Part shown: positions 1 through 7,315 of the stretch, piece by piece | Layout: each line of letters starts with the position of its first letter | Position numbering within the stretch: the first letter of the stretch is position 1 | Assembly: GCA_020054965.1 (NCBI GenBank) | Contig: JAIMZO010000025.1 | Location: 1 to 11,857, forward strand | Direction: 5' to 3' | Length of the DNA: 11,857 nucleotides | Source of the DNA: Spirochaeta sp. | Lineage (GTDB): Bacteria > Spirochaetota > Spirochaetia > Sphaerochaetales > Sphaerochaetaceae | The notes under the pieces: model-generated | Told to the model about the DNA's origin: nothing | The model's input: only the letters and a program-made list of their open reading frames with translations | Database searches by the model: none | Translations under genes and position numbers: made by a program

Positions 1-1041
1 ACAAACCTCCAGCCTGATACCAGGTATATCAGCTACATATACGATGAACAGCCACGAACCTTGATGCAGAAATTGAGAGGAAAGCCTGGAGATAAAATAC
101 TACGGGGAACGCTTCCTTTCGGCGTCGATACCACTACGCTTGAATCACTCTATCTGCAGAATGGCCGCCAGATATTCCCCAGAAGCCAAGGTCGGTTTTT
201 CAGCCAGATTTTTACAGATAAGTATGATGTGCAACCGTTGCAAAAGCTTTTGCAACATATGTTTGGAGACGTTCCGCTAAGTGAGGCAGTCATTCCCACC
301 ATGGTGATGACTTATGATGCAGCACATGGAAGGCCTTTCATCATGAGCAGCCATGACTCACACGGCTTCCTGTTCTGGGAAGCAGCCCGGGCAACCAGTG
401 CTGCCCCTACATTCTTCAAGCCCGCATATCTCTACGACCGGGAAGAGAAAACCATGCAGACCTTGATCGATGGAGGCGTTGTTGCAAACAACCCAAGCCT
501 CTATGCATATCGTCAAGCCAAGGAACTCTATCCGGATGCAAAACGGTTCCATATCCTTTCCCTTTCAACAGCAAGCAGTGATTTTACTTTCACTGTCAGT
601 GGGGCAGGAACGGGTGTCATCGGTTGGATAGATCCGGCAAAGGGTGCCCCGATCCAGAAGATCTATGCCACAAGCCAGATGCAGGTTGTGGACCAGATAG
701 CACCGACTATTCCAGACATTTCCTATACAAGGATCCATGGTACTCTGGGAGAAACATACAAGCTTGATGAGACAACAGCCGGTGCCCTTTCCACCATGCA
801 CCAGGGAGCCCAGAAAATTTATCAGGAAAACGAGGATCGGCTCAAGACCTTCGCGCAATTGCTCTGTGGGAGAAACCATTTTGACCAGATGGAACTGGGA
901 CCAAAGGAAGTCCTTCCGGTGATCCAACAACCTAATCGAATTGAAGTACCGGAGGAAGCAATTCCTGCACTTGATTCCTACCACAACTTCCTCAAGCGAT
1001 ACCAGATTGGAGATGGTGAGAACCAGGAGAATTCTCAATGA
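1..1041 (+). CDS. Patatin-like phospholipase, 5'-truncated by window edge
   Basis: Predicted serine lipid acyl hydrolase of the patatin (PNPLA) family, which uses a Ser-Asp dyad to release fatty acids from membrane lipids. The frame is open from base 1 with no stop, and the first codons read as protein, so the true start and the GxSxG nucleophile motif lie upstream of the window; the TTG at 61 is not a convincing start. About 346 residues are visible. A segment resembling the patatin core follows the missing nucleophile (LYLQNGRQIF near 150-180). Next come a small-residue stretch (AARATSAAPTFFKP) and the DGGVVANNP motif, whose Asp (codon 469-471) is the expected catalytic aspartate. The last ~100 residues match nothing I know. 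No membrane segment is visible. The stop overlaps the next start by ATGA, so the two are probably cotranslated. Family assignment is solid; the lipid substrate and role cannot be read here. Confidence 0.88.
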   Translation, partial: TNLQPDTRYISYIYDEQPRTLMQKLRGKPGDKILRGTLPFGVDTTTLESLYLQNGRQIFPRSQGRFFSQIFTDKYDVQPLQKLLQHMFGDVPLSEAVIPTMVMTYDAAHGRPFIMSSHDSHGFLFWEAARATSAAPTFFKPAYLYDREEKTMQTLIDGGVVANNPSLYAYRQAKELYPDAKRFHILSLSTASSDFTFTVSGAGTGVIGWIDPAKGAPIQKIYATSQMQVVDQIAPTIPDISYTRIHGTLGETYKLDETTAGALSTMHQGAQKIYQENEDRLKTFAQLLCGRNHFDQMELGPKEVLPVIQQPNRIEVPEEAIPALDSYHNFLKRYQIGDGENQENSQ

Positions 1042-1448
1042 GCACACATCCAAAACAAGTGGAACTTGAATCAACGATGCGAAGGTTGTGTGATGATCTC
1101 GATCACTATCTCGAAGACACCTTCGGTGATGCGTACCCTCTTCACCCGAACAGGCCGGAGCGAGGAAAAACCTCCAGTGTTGCCTATGATGGACTCTTTT
1201 CCACGGGTACACAGTTTACCCTAGGATATGGAAGCAACCATGGCCGTGGGTATATCCTCTCTGTTGAGATCAGGACCTTGTCGTGGGTGCAAAAGGAAAA
1301 GAAAGAATCTATCGAGAGAGCAGCCATGGAGTATATAAGGAAAATCCTGCCCGTCTATTTTCCCCATCGTGCCATTGAGCTCAAGCGGGACGGAAATGTC
1401 TACAAGCTGGTGGGCGACTTCTCACTCGGGGACTCCAGCAACAGATGA
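1038..1448 (+). CDS. Conserved-looking small protein of unknown function, coupled to patatin gene
   Basis: I do not recognise this 136-residue protein. It looks soluble, with no signal peptide or membrane segment. The N-terminal part is acidic and probably helical (residues 8-30). A central stretch is rich in Gly and aromatics (FTLGYGSNHGRGYILSVEIR, roughly 60-79). A charged helix follows (KEKKESIERAAMEYIRKIL) and then a basic C-terminus. The start ATG at 1038 overlaps the patatin stop (ATGA), and an AGGAG at 1025-1029 sits 8 bases upstream, so translation is probably coupled to the phospholipase. The last 49 bases run antisense into the 3' end of the nucleosidase gene on the other strand. 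A partner or accessory protein of the phospholipase is possible, but this is inferred from coupling alone. Confidence 0.78.
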   Translation: MSTHPKQVELESTMRRLCDDLDHYLEDTFGDAYPLHPNRPERGKTSSVAYDGLFSTGTQFTLGYGSNHGRGYILSVEIRTLSWVQKEKKESIERAAMEYIRKILPVYFPHRAIELKRDGNVYKLVGDFSLGDSSNR

Positions 1449-2068
1449 AGTGCATTTCTGAGTCCTTTGGCAGCTTCCCTTACAAATGCGGGAAATTGCT
1501 TGGGCTTTCTGCCTTTGGCATCATCACTGACCACCCTGATGATTGCACAGGGAATGTTTGCAGCATGGCACGCAAAAGCGACCGCATATCCCTCCATATC
1601 ACTGCATCCAAGGTGAAGGTCTTCCCTCAGTTCAGGATGTTCCTCGCGATATGAGCGGACCAGGAAGCGATCGGCTGTACCCATTACCACAGATTTTGCC
1701 CCTTCAATTGGTGGACAATAGAGTGGAAGGAAAGAGGGGGCATGAGTACCATCACCCAGGAAGGTGGAGCCCCAGTCCAGCCCAAATGCCCTCAGGTCAA
1801 GGTCGTACTGAACAACCCTGGAAGCACAGACAATATCCCCGATGGCAAGGGTTTCTTCCAATGCCCCGCAATATCCCACAAGCACCACCAGAGCCGGTTT
1901 ATACGCAGCAATCGCATGAGCCACGGCAATACCGCTGGCAACCTTGCCAACCCCTACAACCATCCCGATGACCCGCTTGGATGCAAAAAACACTGGTTCG
2001 TTCAACTTTGTTAGGATACCTTCCAATTCGTGTTTGAGTGGGGCAACCAACAAGACATCCACACTCAT
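1400..2068 (-). CDS. MTA/SAH nucleosidase-like phosphorylase superfamily protein
   Basis: A 222-residue member of the PNP/UDP phosphorylase superfamily, closest in layout to methylthioadenosine/S-adenosylhomocysteine nucleosidase, which cleaves adenine from MTA or SAH in methionine salvage. The three catalytic positions of E. coli MTAN (Glu12, Glu174, Asp197) have plausible counterparts: Glu14 in APLKHELEG, Glu159 in SDMEGYAVAF and Asp182 in VVSDDAKG. The Gly-rich strand VGYCGALEETLAIGDIV and the segment YDLDLRAFG also fit. Its length is close to the usual ~230. The start overlaps the stop of the upstream kinase (ATGA, 2065-2068), with GGGAG 8 bases upstream (2077-2081), so the two form an operon. 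Exact substrate is uncertain: futalosine hydrolase or another nucleosidase of the superfamily would look similar. The 3' end overlaps the convergent small gene by 49 bp. Confidence 0.85.
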   Translation of the reverse strand: MSVDVLLVAPLKHELEGILTKLNEPVFFASKRVIGMVVGVGKVASGIAVAHAIAAYKPALVVLVGYCGALEETLAIGDIVCASRVVQYDLDLRAFGLDWGSTFLGDGTHAPSFLPLYCPPIEGAKSVVMGTADRFLVRSYREEHPELREDLHLGCSDMEGYAVAFACHAANIPCAIIRVVSDDAKGRKPKQFPAFVREAAKGLRNALHLLLESPSEKSPTSL

Positions 2069-2898
2069 TGCGCCCGCTCCCTGGAAAGGTCGGGAAGGAT
2101 CAAGGTGGGGCTCACTCCCAGTCTCCGCTCTCTACCAGTCCTTTTGGTTCGCTCTATGGCCATTGATGTATAGGTAACAGCACGTCTGACCGCTGTTTGG
2201 AAGGTATGCTTACAAAGCAAACTTCCCAGCAGGATACTGGCAAAAAGGTCACCACATCCGGGGTATGAAGCATCCACCTTGGCATATCGAACCAGAAAAT
2301 CCTGATTTTCTGCGTGACAAGCTACTGCAAAACCATCAGAGAGAGGAACACTGGTGATCACAACAAAGGAACCTGTAAGCAAGGAGAGCTTACGGGCCCA
2401 GGAAAGCGCTTCCTTCTCGTCAAACTGCTCCTGGAACGGGAGGTCAAGAAGCAGGGCCGCCTCGGTGATATTCGGTGTGATGATGTCTGCAACATGCACC
2501 AATGATCGCATCGCCTCCACATGACCTGTCGTGATGGGACCGTAGAGAGATGCATCATCGCCCAGTACAGGGTCCACCAACACCAGGGGGGAACCCACCC
2601 TTCGCTGCTGTTCGATGAACCACTTGATGAGCTGTACTTGATGTTCGCTGCCCAGGAACCCTGAATAGATTGCATCATAGTGGAGGGAGAGTTCCTTCCA
2701 AGCATCAAGAATGCCTTCAAGCTCAGAGGTGGTGTCGCGGAAATAATACGTGTCAAACCCATCCGTTTGAGTCGAGAGCAAGGCAGTCGGAAGGGGGCAT
2801 GTCTCTATTCCCATGGTCTCCAGAACAGGAAGGACAACAGTCAGGGAGCTCTTTGCATAGCAGCTCAGGTCATGGATTGCGGCACAAATCGGTTGCAT
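2065..2898 (-). CDS. Pyridoxal/pyridoxine kinase
   Basis: ATP-dependent kinase of the vitamin B6 salvage pathway (PdxK/PdxY group of the ribokinase superfamily), phosphorylating pyridoxal, pyridoxine or pyridoxamine. Of its 277 residues, the N-terminus AAIHDLSCYAKSSLT (6-20) and PLPTALLSTQTDGF (35-48) match the substrate-binding face. SGFLGSEHQ (79-87), VDPVLGDDASLY (108-119) and TPNITEAALLL (141-151) follow in family order. The anion-hole motif PGCGD is at 213-217 with Asp217 as the catalytic base; the usual Thr of GTGD is Cys215 here. Length is close to E. coli PdxY (287). No good Shine-Dalgarno precedes the ATG, but the family N-terminus supports this start. It is the first gene of a two-gene operon with the nucleosidase and is divergent from the phosphohexomutase across 66 bp. 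Confidence 0.9.
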   Translation of the reverse strand: MQPICAAIHDLSCYAKSSLTVVLPVLETMGIETCPLPTALLSTQTDGFDTYYFRDTTSELEGILDAWKELSLHYDAIYSGFLGSEHQVQLIKWFIEQQRRVGSPLVLVDPVLGDDASLYGPITTGHVEAMRSLVHVADIITPNITEAALLLDLPFQEQFDEKEALSWARKLSLLTGSFVVITSVPLSDGFAVACHAENQDFLVRYAKVDASYPGCGDLFASILLGSLLCKHTFQTAVRRAVTYTSMAIERTKRTGRERRLGVSPTLILPDLSRERAQ

Positions 2899-2917
2899 GA
2901 TTTCACACTATCGCACA

Positions 2918-2946
2918 TCTGCAAAACAGGCAATATATGGTATACT
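2918..2946 (+). promoter_or_regulatory. Putative extended -10 promoter for the phosphohexomutase gene
   Basis: TATACT at 2941-2946 is preceded by TG-G, giving an extended -10 element (TGGTATACT). The -35 position, 17 bp upstream (TCTGCA, 2918-2923), is weak, which is common with extended -10 promoters. Transcription would start near 2953, leaving about 12 bases before the ATG at 2965, with GGAGG at 2956-2960 just inside. The same 13-base block recurs upstream of exonuclease I with one change. Confidence 0.45.
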
Positions 2947-2964
2947 CCAAAAACCGGAGGTCAT

Positions 2965-4866
2965 ATGCTTATCTATGATACCTTGAGCCATCACCCCATT
3001 GCTGATGACATGTTCAATATTCTTGATTTTCCCTTGCCAGATGCAAGTGCACTAAAAGATGCACTGTCCACAATGATCCTCTCATCCTCCGGTTGGAGGA
3101 AGGTTTTTGCCGAAAGCGGGGACGAAGAGGATGCTACAGCAAAGATCACTGAGGCAGATGCCATGCTGGCATCTCTTGCCGCCCTTTCCCTTGCACGATT
3201 CCTAGGGGTCCCTGCTGCTGGGAAGCAGGCAGTTACACGAGGGGATGTGCACGTTGAACCGCATGATACAACCATTCTGGTGGGTCTTGATGCAAGGCCG
3301 ACCGGAAGAGTACTTGGGGATATCGTGTGCAGGACCCTGACCATGCTGGGCTGCTCGGTACGGTATCTCTATATCTGTGCCGCCCCCCAGATCATGGCTG
3401 ACTGCAACCTCTTCCCCGAGGAAGCTGATGCATTCTTCTATATATCCGCAAGTCATAATCCAATCGGGCACAATGGCTTCAAGTTTGGTCGCTTTGGTGG
3501 TGTATACCCAGCCAAGGAGGCTGAGAAGATCGTCAATGTATTCAGGGAAATTGTATTGGAAGAGCCGATGGCTCCTCTCTACCTCCAGAATCTCTCCTCA
3601 CAGATGGATACCACCCGGTACAGGCAGGTGCTTACATCGGTGAAAGCGGAGCAATCGAGGAATCTTGAACGGTATGAACAGTTTGTACTTACCACAGCAG
3701 TGCAATCAGCGGATAGGAATGAACATAGAATATTCAGGGAAATGCTGGTAAAAGCCCACACCAAGGAACCCCTTGGGGTTGTGGGAGAACTCAATGGCAG
3801 TGCCAGATCCGTAAGCATCGATTACCGCTTTCTGACTTCCCTCGGGCTCAAGGTACACCAGATCAATGACCAGCCAGGGCAGGTTGTCCATGCCATCGTA
3901 CCCGAAGGGGAAAACCTTCAGCTCTGTCAGCAGACCCTGGAGATGCTGTACGCCAAGGATCCTTCATTCCTCCTAGGCTACGTTCCCGACAACGACGGGG
4001 ACCGTGGGAACCTTGTATATATCCAGGGGGATACAGGAAAAGCCCGCATCCTGGAAGCCCAGAATGTATTCGCCCTGGTAGTCATTGCAGAGCTGACGCT
4101 CTGTCGATTGAAGCATCCCTCCAGCCTGTTGGCAACCGTTGTAAACGGTCCTACCAGTAACAGGATAGACCATATCGCACAGGCTCTTGATGCAGAGGTC
4201 TTCCGCTGTGAGGTAGGAGAGGCAAACGTTGTTGAGCTGGCAGAGAAGAAAAGGGCGGAAGGATATCTTGTCCCCGTGCTGGGAGAGGGTTCCAATGGGG
4301 GCAACATCACCCATCCTGCGAAGGTTCGTGACCCGCTCAACACACTGCTGAGTCTGTTGAAACTGCTCAGGAACCGGGATATCGCAAAACTCTGGTTCCG
4401 TGCAAACGGGAAGGAGGTCCCCCACCCCGTAACCCTTGAGAAGATCATTGGAAGCATCCCCCTATACACCACTACCGGGGCCTTCTCGAAAGAGGGCAAG
4501 ATGCAGATCCATCATGACCATGCTGCCTTGAAAAGCCGATATGAAGTGTTATTGCAAGCTGATTGGATAGAAAAGCAAGAGATGTTCAAGGAACTGGACA
4601 TCCATGCATACACCGTGTTCCAGAGTGAAGGGACCAGCACCGTTGAAGGTATGGGAGAAGCATTCCGCACACCCCCATTCACCGGCGGCTACAAGGTGGC
4701 CCTGAAGGACAAGGATGGCATCATCACTGATTTTCTCTGGATGCGAGGCAGCAAGACCGAACCAGTGTACCGTGTCATGGTAGACAGCAAAGGTGATGAT
4801 GTGAGCCGTCACGACAGGCTCCTTGCATGGCATCGCAGCCTCATCGCCCGCGCCGACCAGGATTAA
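2965..4866 (+). CDS. Phosphoglucomutase/phosphomannomutase family protein
   Basis: Alpha-D-phosphohexomutase that moves phosphate between C1 and C6 of a hexose (or a related sugar) through a phosphoserine. All four active-site loops are visible in its 633 residues. SSGWR is at 41-45. YISASHNP has the phospho-accepting Ser163. PDNDGDRG is the Mg-binding loop with Asp342, Asp344 and Asp346. The sugar-specificity loop is GEGSNGGN (440-447), and the phosphate-binding loop is RGSKTEP (594-600). The start ATG at 2965 has GGAGG 4 bases upstream; the frame stays open further 5' but that stretch is antisense to the kinase gene. The protein is longer than typical PMM/PGM (about 450-580). Substrate (glucose, mannose, glucosamine or pentose phosphate) cannot be fixed; the sugar loop differs from the GExSGH of PMM/PGM. 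The stop shares TTAA with the convergent Vsr gene. Confidence 0.9.
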   Translation: MLIYDTLSHHPIADDMFNILDFPLPDASALKDALSTMILSSSGWRKVFAESGDEEDATAKITEADAMLASLAALSLARFLGVPAAGKQAVTRGDVHVEPHDTTILVGLDARPTGRVLGDIVCRTLTMLGCSVRYLYICAAPQIMADCNLFPEEADAFFYISASHNPIGHNGFKFGRFGGVYPAKEAEKIVNVFREIVLEEPMAPLYLQNLSSQMDTTRYRQVLTSVKAEQSRNLERYEQFVLTTAVQSADRNEHRIFREMLVKAHTKEPLGVVGELNGSARSVSIDYRFLTSLGLKVHQINDQPGQVVHAIVPEGENLQLCQQTLEMLYAKDPSFLLGYVPDNDGDRGNLVYIQGDTGKARILEAQNVFALVVIAELTLCRLKHPSSLLATVVNGPTSNRIDHIAQALDAEVFRCEVGEANVVELAEKKRAEGYLVPVLGEGSNGGNITHPAKVRDPLNTLLSLLKLLRNRDIAKLWFRANGKEVPHPVTLEKIIGSIPLYTTTGAFSKEGKMQIHHDHAALKSRYEVLLQADWIEKQEMFKELDIHAYTVFQSEGTSTVEGMGEAFRTPPFTGGYKVALKDKDGIITDFLWMRGSKTEPVYRVMVDSKGDDVSRHDRLLAWHRSLIARADQD

Positions 4867-5288
4867 GGCCCCTGCCAGATCTCATTGACCAGACCGTTGA
4901 GTGTCTCCTCCCGTTTTGCGGGGGGAGATAGCTCACACTCCCAAACAACCAGGACACGATACCCCTTCTCCAACAACTGTGCACAAACCCTCTGGTCACG
5001 TTCCCTGTTCTTGGTCAGTTTTTGTTCCCAGAACAAACGGTTTGTTTTCGGAAGTGAAAAATACTTGCAACCTTGGTGTGCATGCCAGAAACATCCATTG
5101 ATGAAAATGACGGTCCTGTACTTGGGAAGCACAATGTCAGGTCTCCCTACCAAGCGTTTGTCATTGATACGGAAGCGGAATCCATGACGAAACAAGTAGC
5201 TCCGTACCAAGAGTTCACTCTTGGTATCCTTCGCCTTGATGCTTGCCATGATCTTGCTACGCTTGGCAAGGGAGAAGCAATCACCCAT
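4863..5288 (-). CDS. vsr: Very short patch repair (Vsr) endonuclease
   Basis: A 141-residue DNA mismatch endonuclease of the Vsr family, which in E. coli nicks 5' of T in T:G mismatches that arise by deamination of 5-methylcytosine. The match runs the full length. KRSKIMASIKAKDTKSE is the N-terminal recognition segment (9-25). GRPDIV carries the catalytic Asp51, at the same number as E. coli Asp51. FINGCFWHAHQGC (62-74) carries His69 and the conserved Cys66 and Cys74, and RDQRV and VLVVWECEL close the domain. E. coli His64 is Asn64 here, a common variant in the family as I recall it. The start lies 9 bp after the hexokinase stop with only a weak AGG upstream, so expression probably depends on read-through from hexokinase. 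No cytosine methyltransferase is in the window. Confidence 0.93.
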   Translation of the reverse strand: MGDCFSLAKRSKIMASIKAKDTKSELLVRSYLFRHGFRFRINDKRLVGRPDIVLPKYRTVIFINGCFWHAHQGCKYFSLPKTNRLFWEQKLTKNRERDQRVCAQLLEKGYRVLVVWECELSPPAKREETLNGLVNEIWQGP

Positions 5289-5297
5289 CTGACGTAC

Positions 5298-6608
5298 CTA
5301 GAGGCTCAACCCTGCAATTGCAGCCCCGAGGGTTGGCGAATCATCAATATGGACAAAGCGGTAATACCTTCTTCTCTCCAGTTCCAGATGGGTATGGAGA
5401 TAATATTCAGTATACTTCTTCAGGTACTCAGTCTTATAGAATGTGGTACCGTCAGCATTGATGCAGACAGGAACACGTGGATCAGTGCCGGCTCCGCTCT
5501 TGAGTATGGTGGCAGCAAGGTTTGCCGCCGTAAGTTTTGCCGCCCGTGCAATCAATGCATCAATTATCATCCAAAGGGAAATTGCATCCGCTTGGCTCCC
5601 TTCGCAGCAGGCTACCAGTTCATACTCACGGTTGAACGGCATCTCAAGGTAGTTGCTCATCACCGTGGTGTTGATTCCGCCAAGTCTTGCAAACCGTTGC
5701 CTGAAGTTCTCACTGAAGATTCCGTCCTCTATCGCTTTCTCTATGACAAGCGTGCTCAATGGACCAAGATACGCTCCGCTGATCATCTTCTCCAGATGGT
5801 ATTGCTGGGGTGCCTTGGTTGCACCAAAGAACTCACGGTCAAGGTCGCTGGGACAAAAATCGAAGTTGCCGGATTCAATATTGATGATCTGGCTACCCCC
5901 ATCCCGAAGCCCCAGTTTTCCAATGGAAGCATTCTCTTCCACATATGCGGTATTTGTACCGGTACCAAGGATGAAACCAATATAGCCACTGTAAGGGACT
6001 TCACTCTTTGCACTCACTCCGGCTAATAGTGTAGCAACAGTGTCGTTCAGTACTGCAACCTTCTTGTTGGAAACATCGTAACCCCGACGGGCAAGTTCTT
6101 TCAGCAGTGTTGCCCCAACCGGTTTGCCAATCACCTCGGGAGCTTTTATCTCCTTGGAAAACACCAAGGGAATCCCGTCATGGTCAGCGGTGATGGAAGC
6201 TGCGTAGGAGAAGCAGAACCCAATCTTGTCACTCTTGTCGATCAGACGCTCCACTTCATCGGCAAACGTGGAGAAAAACTCATCTGCACTCACTTCCTTT
6301 TTGACACCAGGCATTGAAACTTTCCTGAAATCCTCGATATGTGCAGTTCCCCGATCATCAAAGGTCACCAGGCAGGTCCTGAAATTTGTGCCTCCTGCAT
6401 CTAGGACGATAACCGGTTCATTCCTGGGAATCTCTCTGACCACAGTGGTATAGGTCGGGATCATTTTCAGGCTGCTTGATTTCTCATCAATGAGACCCTT
6501 CTCCATTTCTCTGAGAAAGGTATTGAGCAAATGCTCCATATCCACCGTAGCGGGATCGATTCCCCGTTTTTTCAGGAATTCCTCGGTTTTCTGGACACAA
6601 TCAGACAT
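5298..6608 (-). CDS. Hexokinase, eukaryote-type family
   Basis: ATP-dependent hexose 6-phosphorylation, the entry step of glycolysis for free sugars. The 436-residue protein carries the hexokinase signature set in order. The phosphate-1 loop LDAGGTNFR is at 69-77 with Asp70. FCFSYAAS (131-138) and SKEIKA (151-156) are in the sugar site. Asp189 in VLNDTVATLLAG is the catalytic base, and GFILGTGTN (211-219) is phosphate-2. INIESGNFD has sugar-binding Glu244, and the adenosine loop DDSPTLGAAIAGLSL ends the protein. This is the family of yeast and animal hexokinases, found sporadically in bacteria including treponemes, and not the bacterial Glk/ROK type. One oddity is that the expected second sugar-contact Glu, in the SGxYLGE motif, is Pro282 (SGAYLGPLS). 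Strong GGAGG upstream. Middle gene of a three-gene operon: 29 bp after the secreted protein gene, 9 bp before vsr. Confidence 0.92.
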   Translation of the reverse strand: MSDCVQKTEEFLKKRGIDPATVDMEHLLNTFLREMEKGLIDEKSSSLKMIPTYTTVVREIPRNEPVIVLDAGGTNFRTCLVTFDDRGTAHIEDFRKVSMPGVKKEVSADEFFSTFADEVERLIDKSDKIGFCFSYAASITADHDGIPLVFSKEIKAPEVIGKPVGATLLKELARRGYDVSNKKVAVLNDTVATLLAGVSAKSEVPYSGYIGFILGTGTNTAYVEENASIGKLGLRDGGSQIINIESGNFDFCPSDLDREFFGATKAPQQYHLEKMISGAYLGPLSTLVIEKAIEDGIFSENFRQRFARLGGINTTVMSNYLEMPFNREYELVACCEGSQADAISLWMIIDALIARAAKLTAANLAATILKSGAGTDPRVPVCINADGTTFYKTEYLKKYTEYYLHTHLELERRRYYRFVHIDDSPTLGAAIAGLSL

Positions 6609-6637
6609 GCTTCCTCCTATAGGAAATCGAGGCTTAC

Positions 6638-7255
6638 CTAGACCTCCACTTCCTTTCCATTTATTTTCAAAGTGAGCGGGCGTACCGCAAAAAATCCTTC
6701 ATAATCGCTGTGCAACAGAAATTTCCCCTCTACCCGGACCGATGTACTGACCCGCCTTCCATCCACCACCACGTCAGTAGTGACTATGATGTCAGGGATC
6801 CTGCCGCTCTGTATCACAGTACCCATCAAGAGGGGGAGTGTGACCCCTTCTCCCCAGTCTGTAACTGCAGCCCCTTTGAGTACTGCATGCCCCTCTTCCC
6901 ACGCATGGACAGTGAGATATTGGATCGCCACATCATTAAGCGGGCCTCTCGCTGCTTGCATCAGTGATGCAAAGAAAGAAGTTTCTCCTTCCTTTGTCGC
7001 CAAGAACACAGGAAGATATTTCCCCAGATCAGCCTCCTGGAATGTCAGGATGTGTGGAAGTGTCTCACCATCCCTGAAGTAGAGATTGCTTCCAGGAAGG
7101 TCAAGCATCGGAGTATTCAGGAAGGCCGCGACCGCGCAGATCGTCGTGTCAGTAATGGCAGCAATAGCCACAGTGACATCATTTGGGGTTGGCTCTTTTG
7201 CCCCAAGAGGGAAGAGCAGACAAAGCATCAACAGAATTGATATTAGGTATTTCAT
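6638..7255 (-). CDS. Predicted secreted/periplasmic protein of unknown function
   Basis: I do not recognise this ~205-residue protein. It begins with a signal peptide: one Lys, a hydrophobic run (LISILLMLCLLF) and a likely cleavage after LGA near residue 19. There is no lipobox Cys, so it should be released to the periplasm or outside. The mature part mixes small, hydrophobic segments (DVTVAIAAITDTTICAVAAF) with a beta-rich C-terminal half ending in LTLKINGKEVEV. I chose the ATG at 7255 over the in-frame ATG at 7261 because AAAGGA sits 5 bases before the former and abuts the latter. It is the first gene of the operon leading into hexokinase 29 bp downstream. A link to sugar sensing or uptake is possible but rests on position only. 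Confidence 0.75.
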   Translation of the reverse strand: MKYLISILLMLCLLFPLGAKEPTPNDVTVAIAAITDTTICAVAAFLNTPMLDLPGSNLYFRDGETLPHILTFQEADLGKYLPVFLATKEGETSFFASLMQAARGPLNDVAIQYLTVHAWEEGHAVLKGAAVTDWGEGVTLPLLMGTVIQSGRIPDIIVTTDVVVDGRRVSTSVRVEGKFLLHSDYEGFFAVRPLTLKINGKEVEV

Positions 7256-7271
7256 GTGCATCCTTTGTGAT

Positions 7272-7300
7272 ATGATAATTCACCACACAAAAGAGAACAA
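7272..7300 (-). promoter_or_regulatory. Possible promoter of the secreted protein-hexokinase-vsr operon
   Basis: Reading the minus strand, TTGTTC (7300-7295) is followed after 17 bp by TATCAT (7277-7272), upstream of the gene starting at 7255. The -35 matches only its TTG. The expected transcription start near 7265 would leave a very short leader, so this is a weak call. Confidence 0.32.
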
Positions 7301-7315
7301 CCTATTCAGGGGAAA

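Noticed and set aside
61..63. TTG at 61 as the start of the patatin gene
   Set aside because: The frame is open to base 1 and continuous with plausible protein, and a start here would remove the essential GxSxG part of the enzyme.
1..1041. Calling the patatin gene a CBASS CapV effector
   Set aside because: The nucleophile half is outside the window and no cyclic-nucleotide synthase or CBASS accessory gene is visible, so a defence role cannot be supported.
565..1212. 215-residue open frame on the minus strand across the patatin and small-protein genes
   Set aside because: It is antisense to the coupled pair, with an unusual Cys/His/Leu-rich composition and no recognisable domain.
2680..2964. 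5' extension of the phosphohexomutase frame
   Set aside because: It is antisense to the kinase gene and would pass through the divergent gap; the ATG at 2965 has a strong GGAGG and the family-like N-terminus.
2899..2964. A minus-strand promoter for the kinase (TGCGATAGT close to its start)
   Set aside because: The candidate -35 (TTGCCT) is only 15 bp away and the -10 match is modest; too weak to list as a feature.
5073..6026. 317-residue open frame on the plus strand across vsr and hexokinase
   Set aside because: It lies antisense to two clear family members, has no ribosome site, and its translation (Cys-rich, no recognisable motif) looks like the mirror of real coding sequence.
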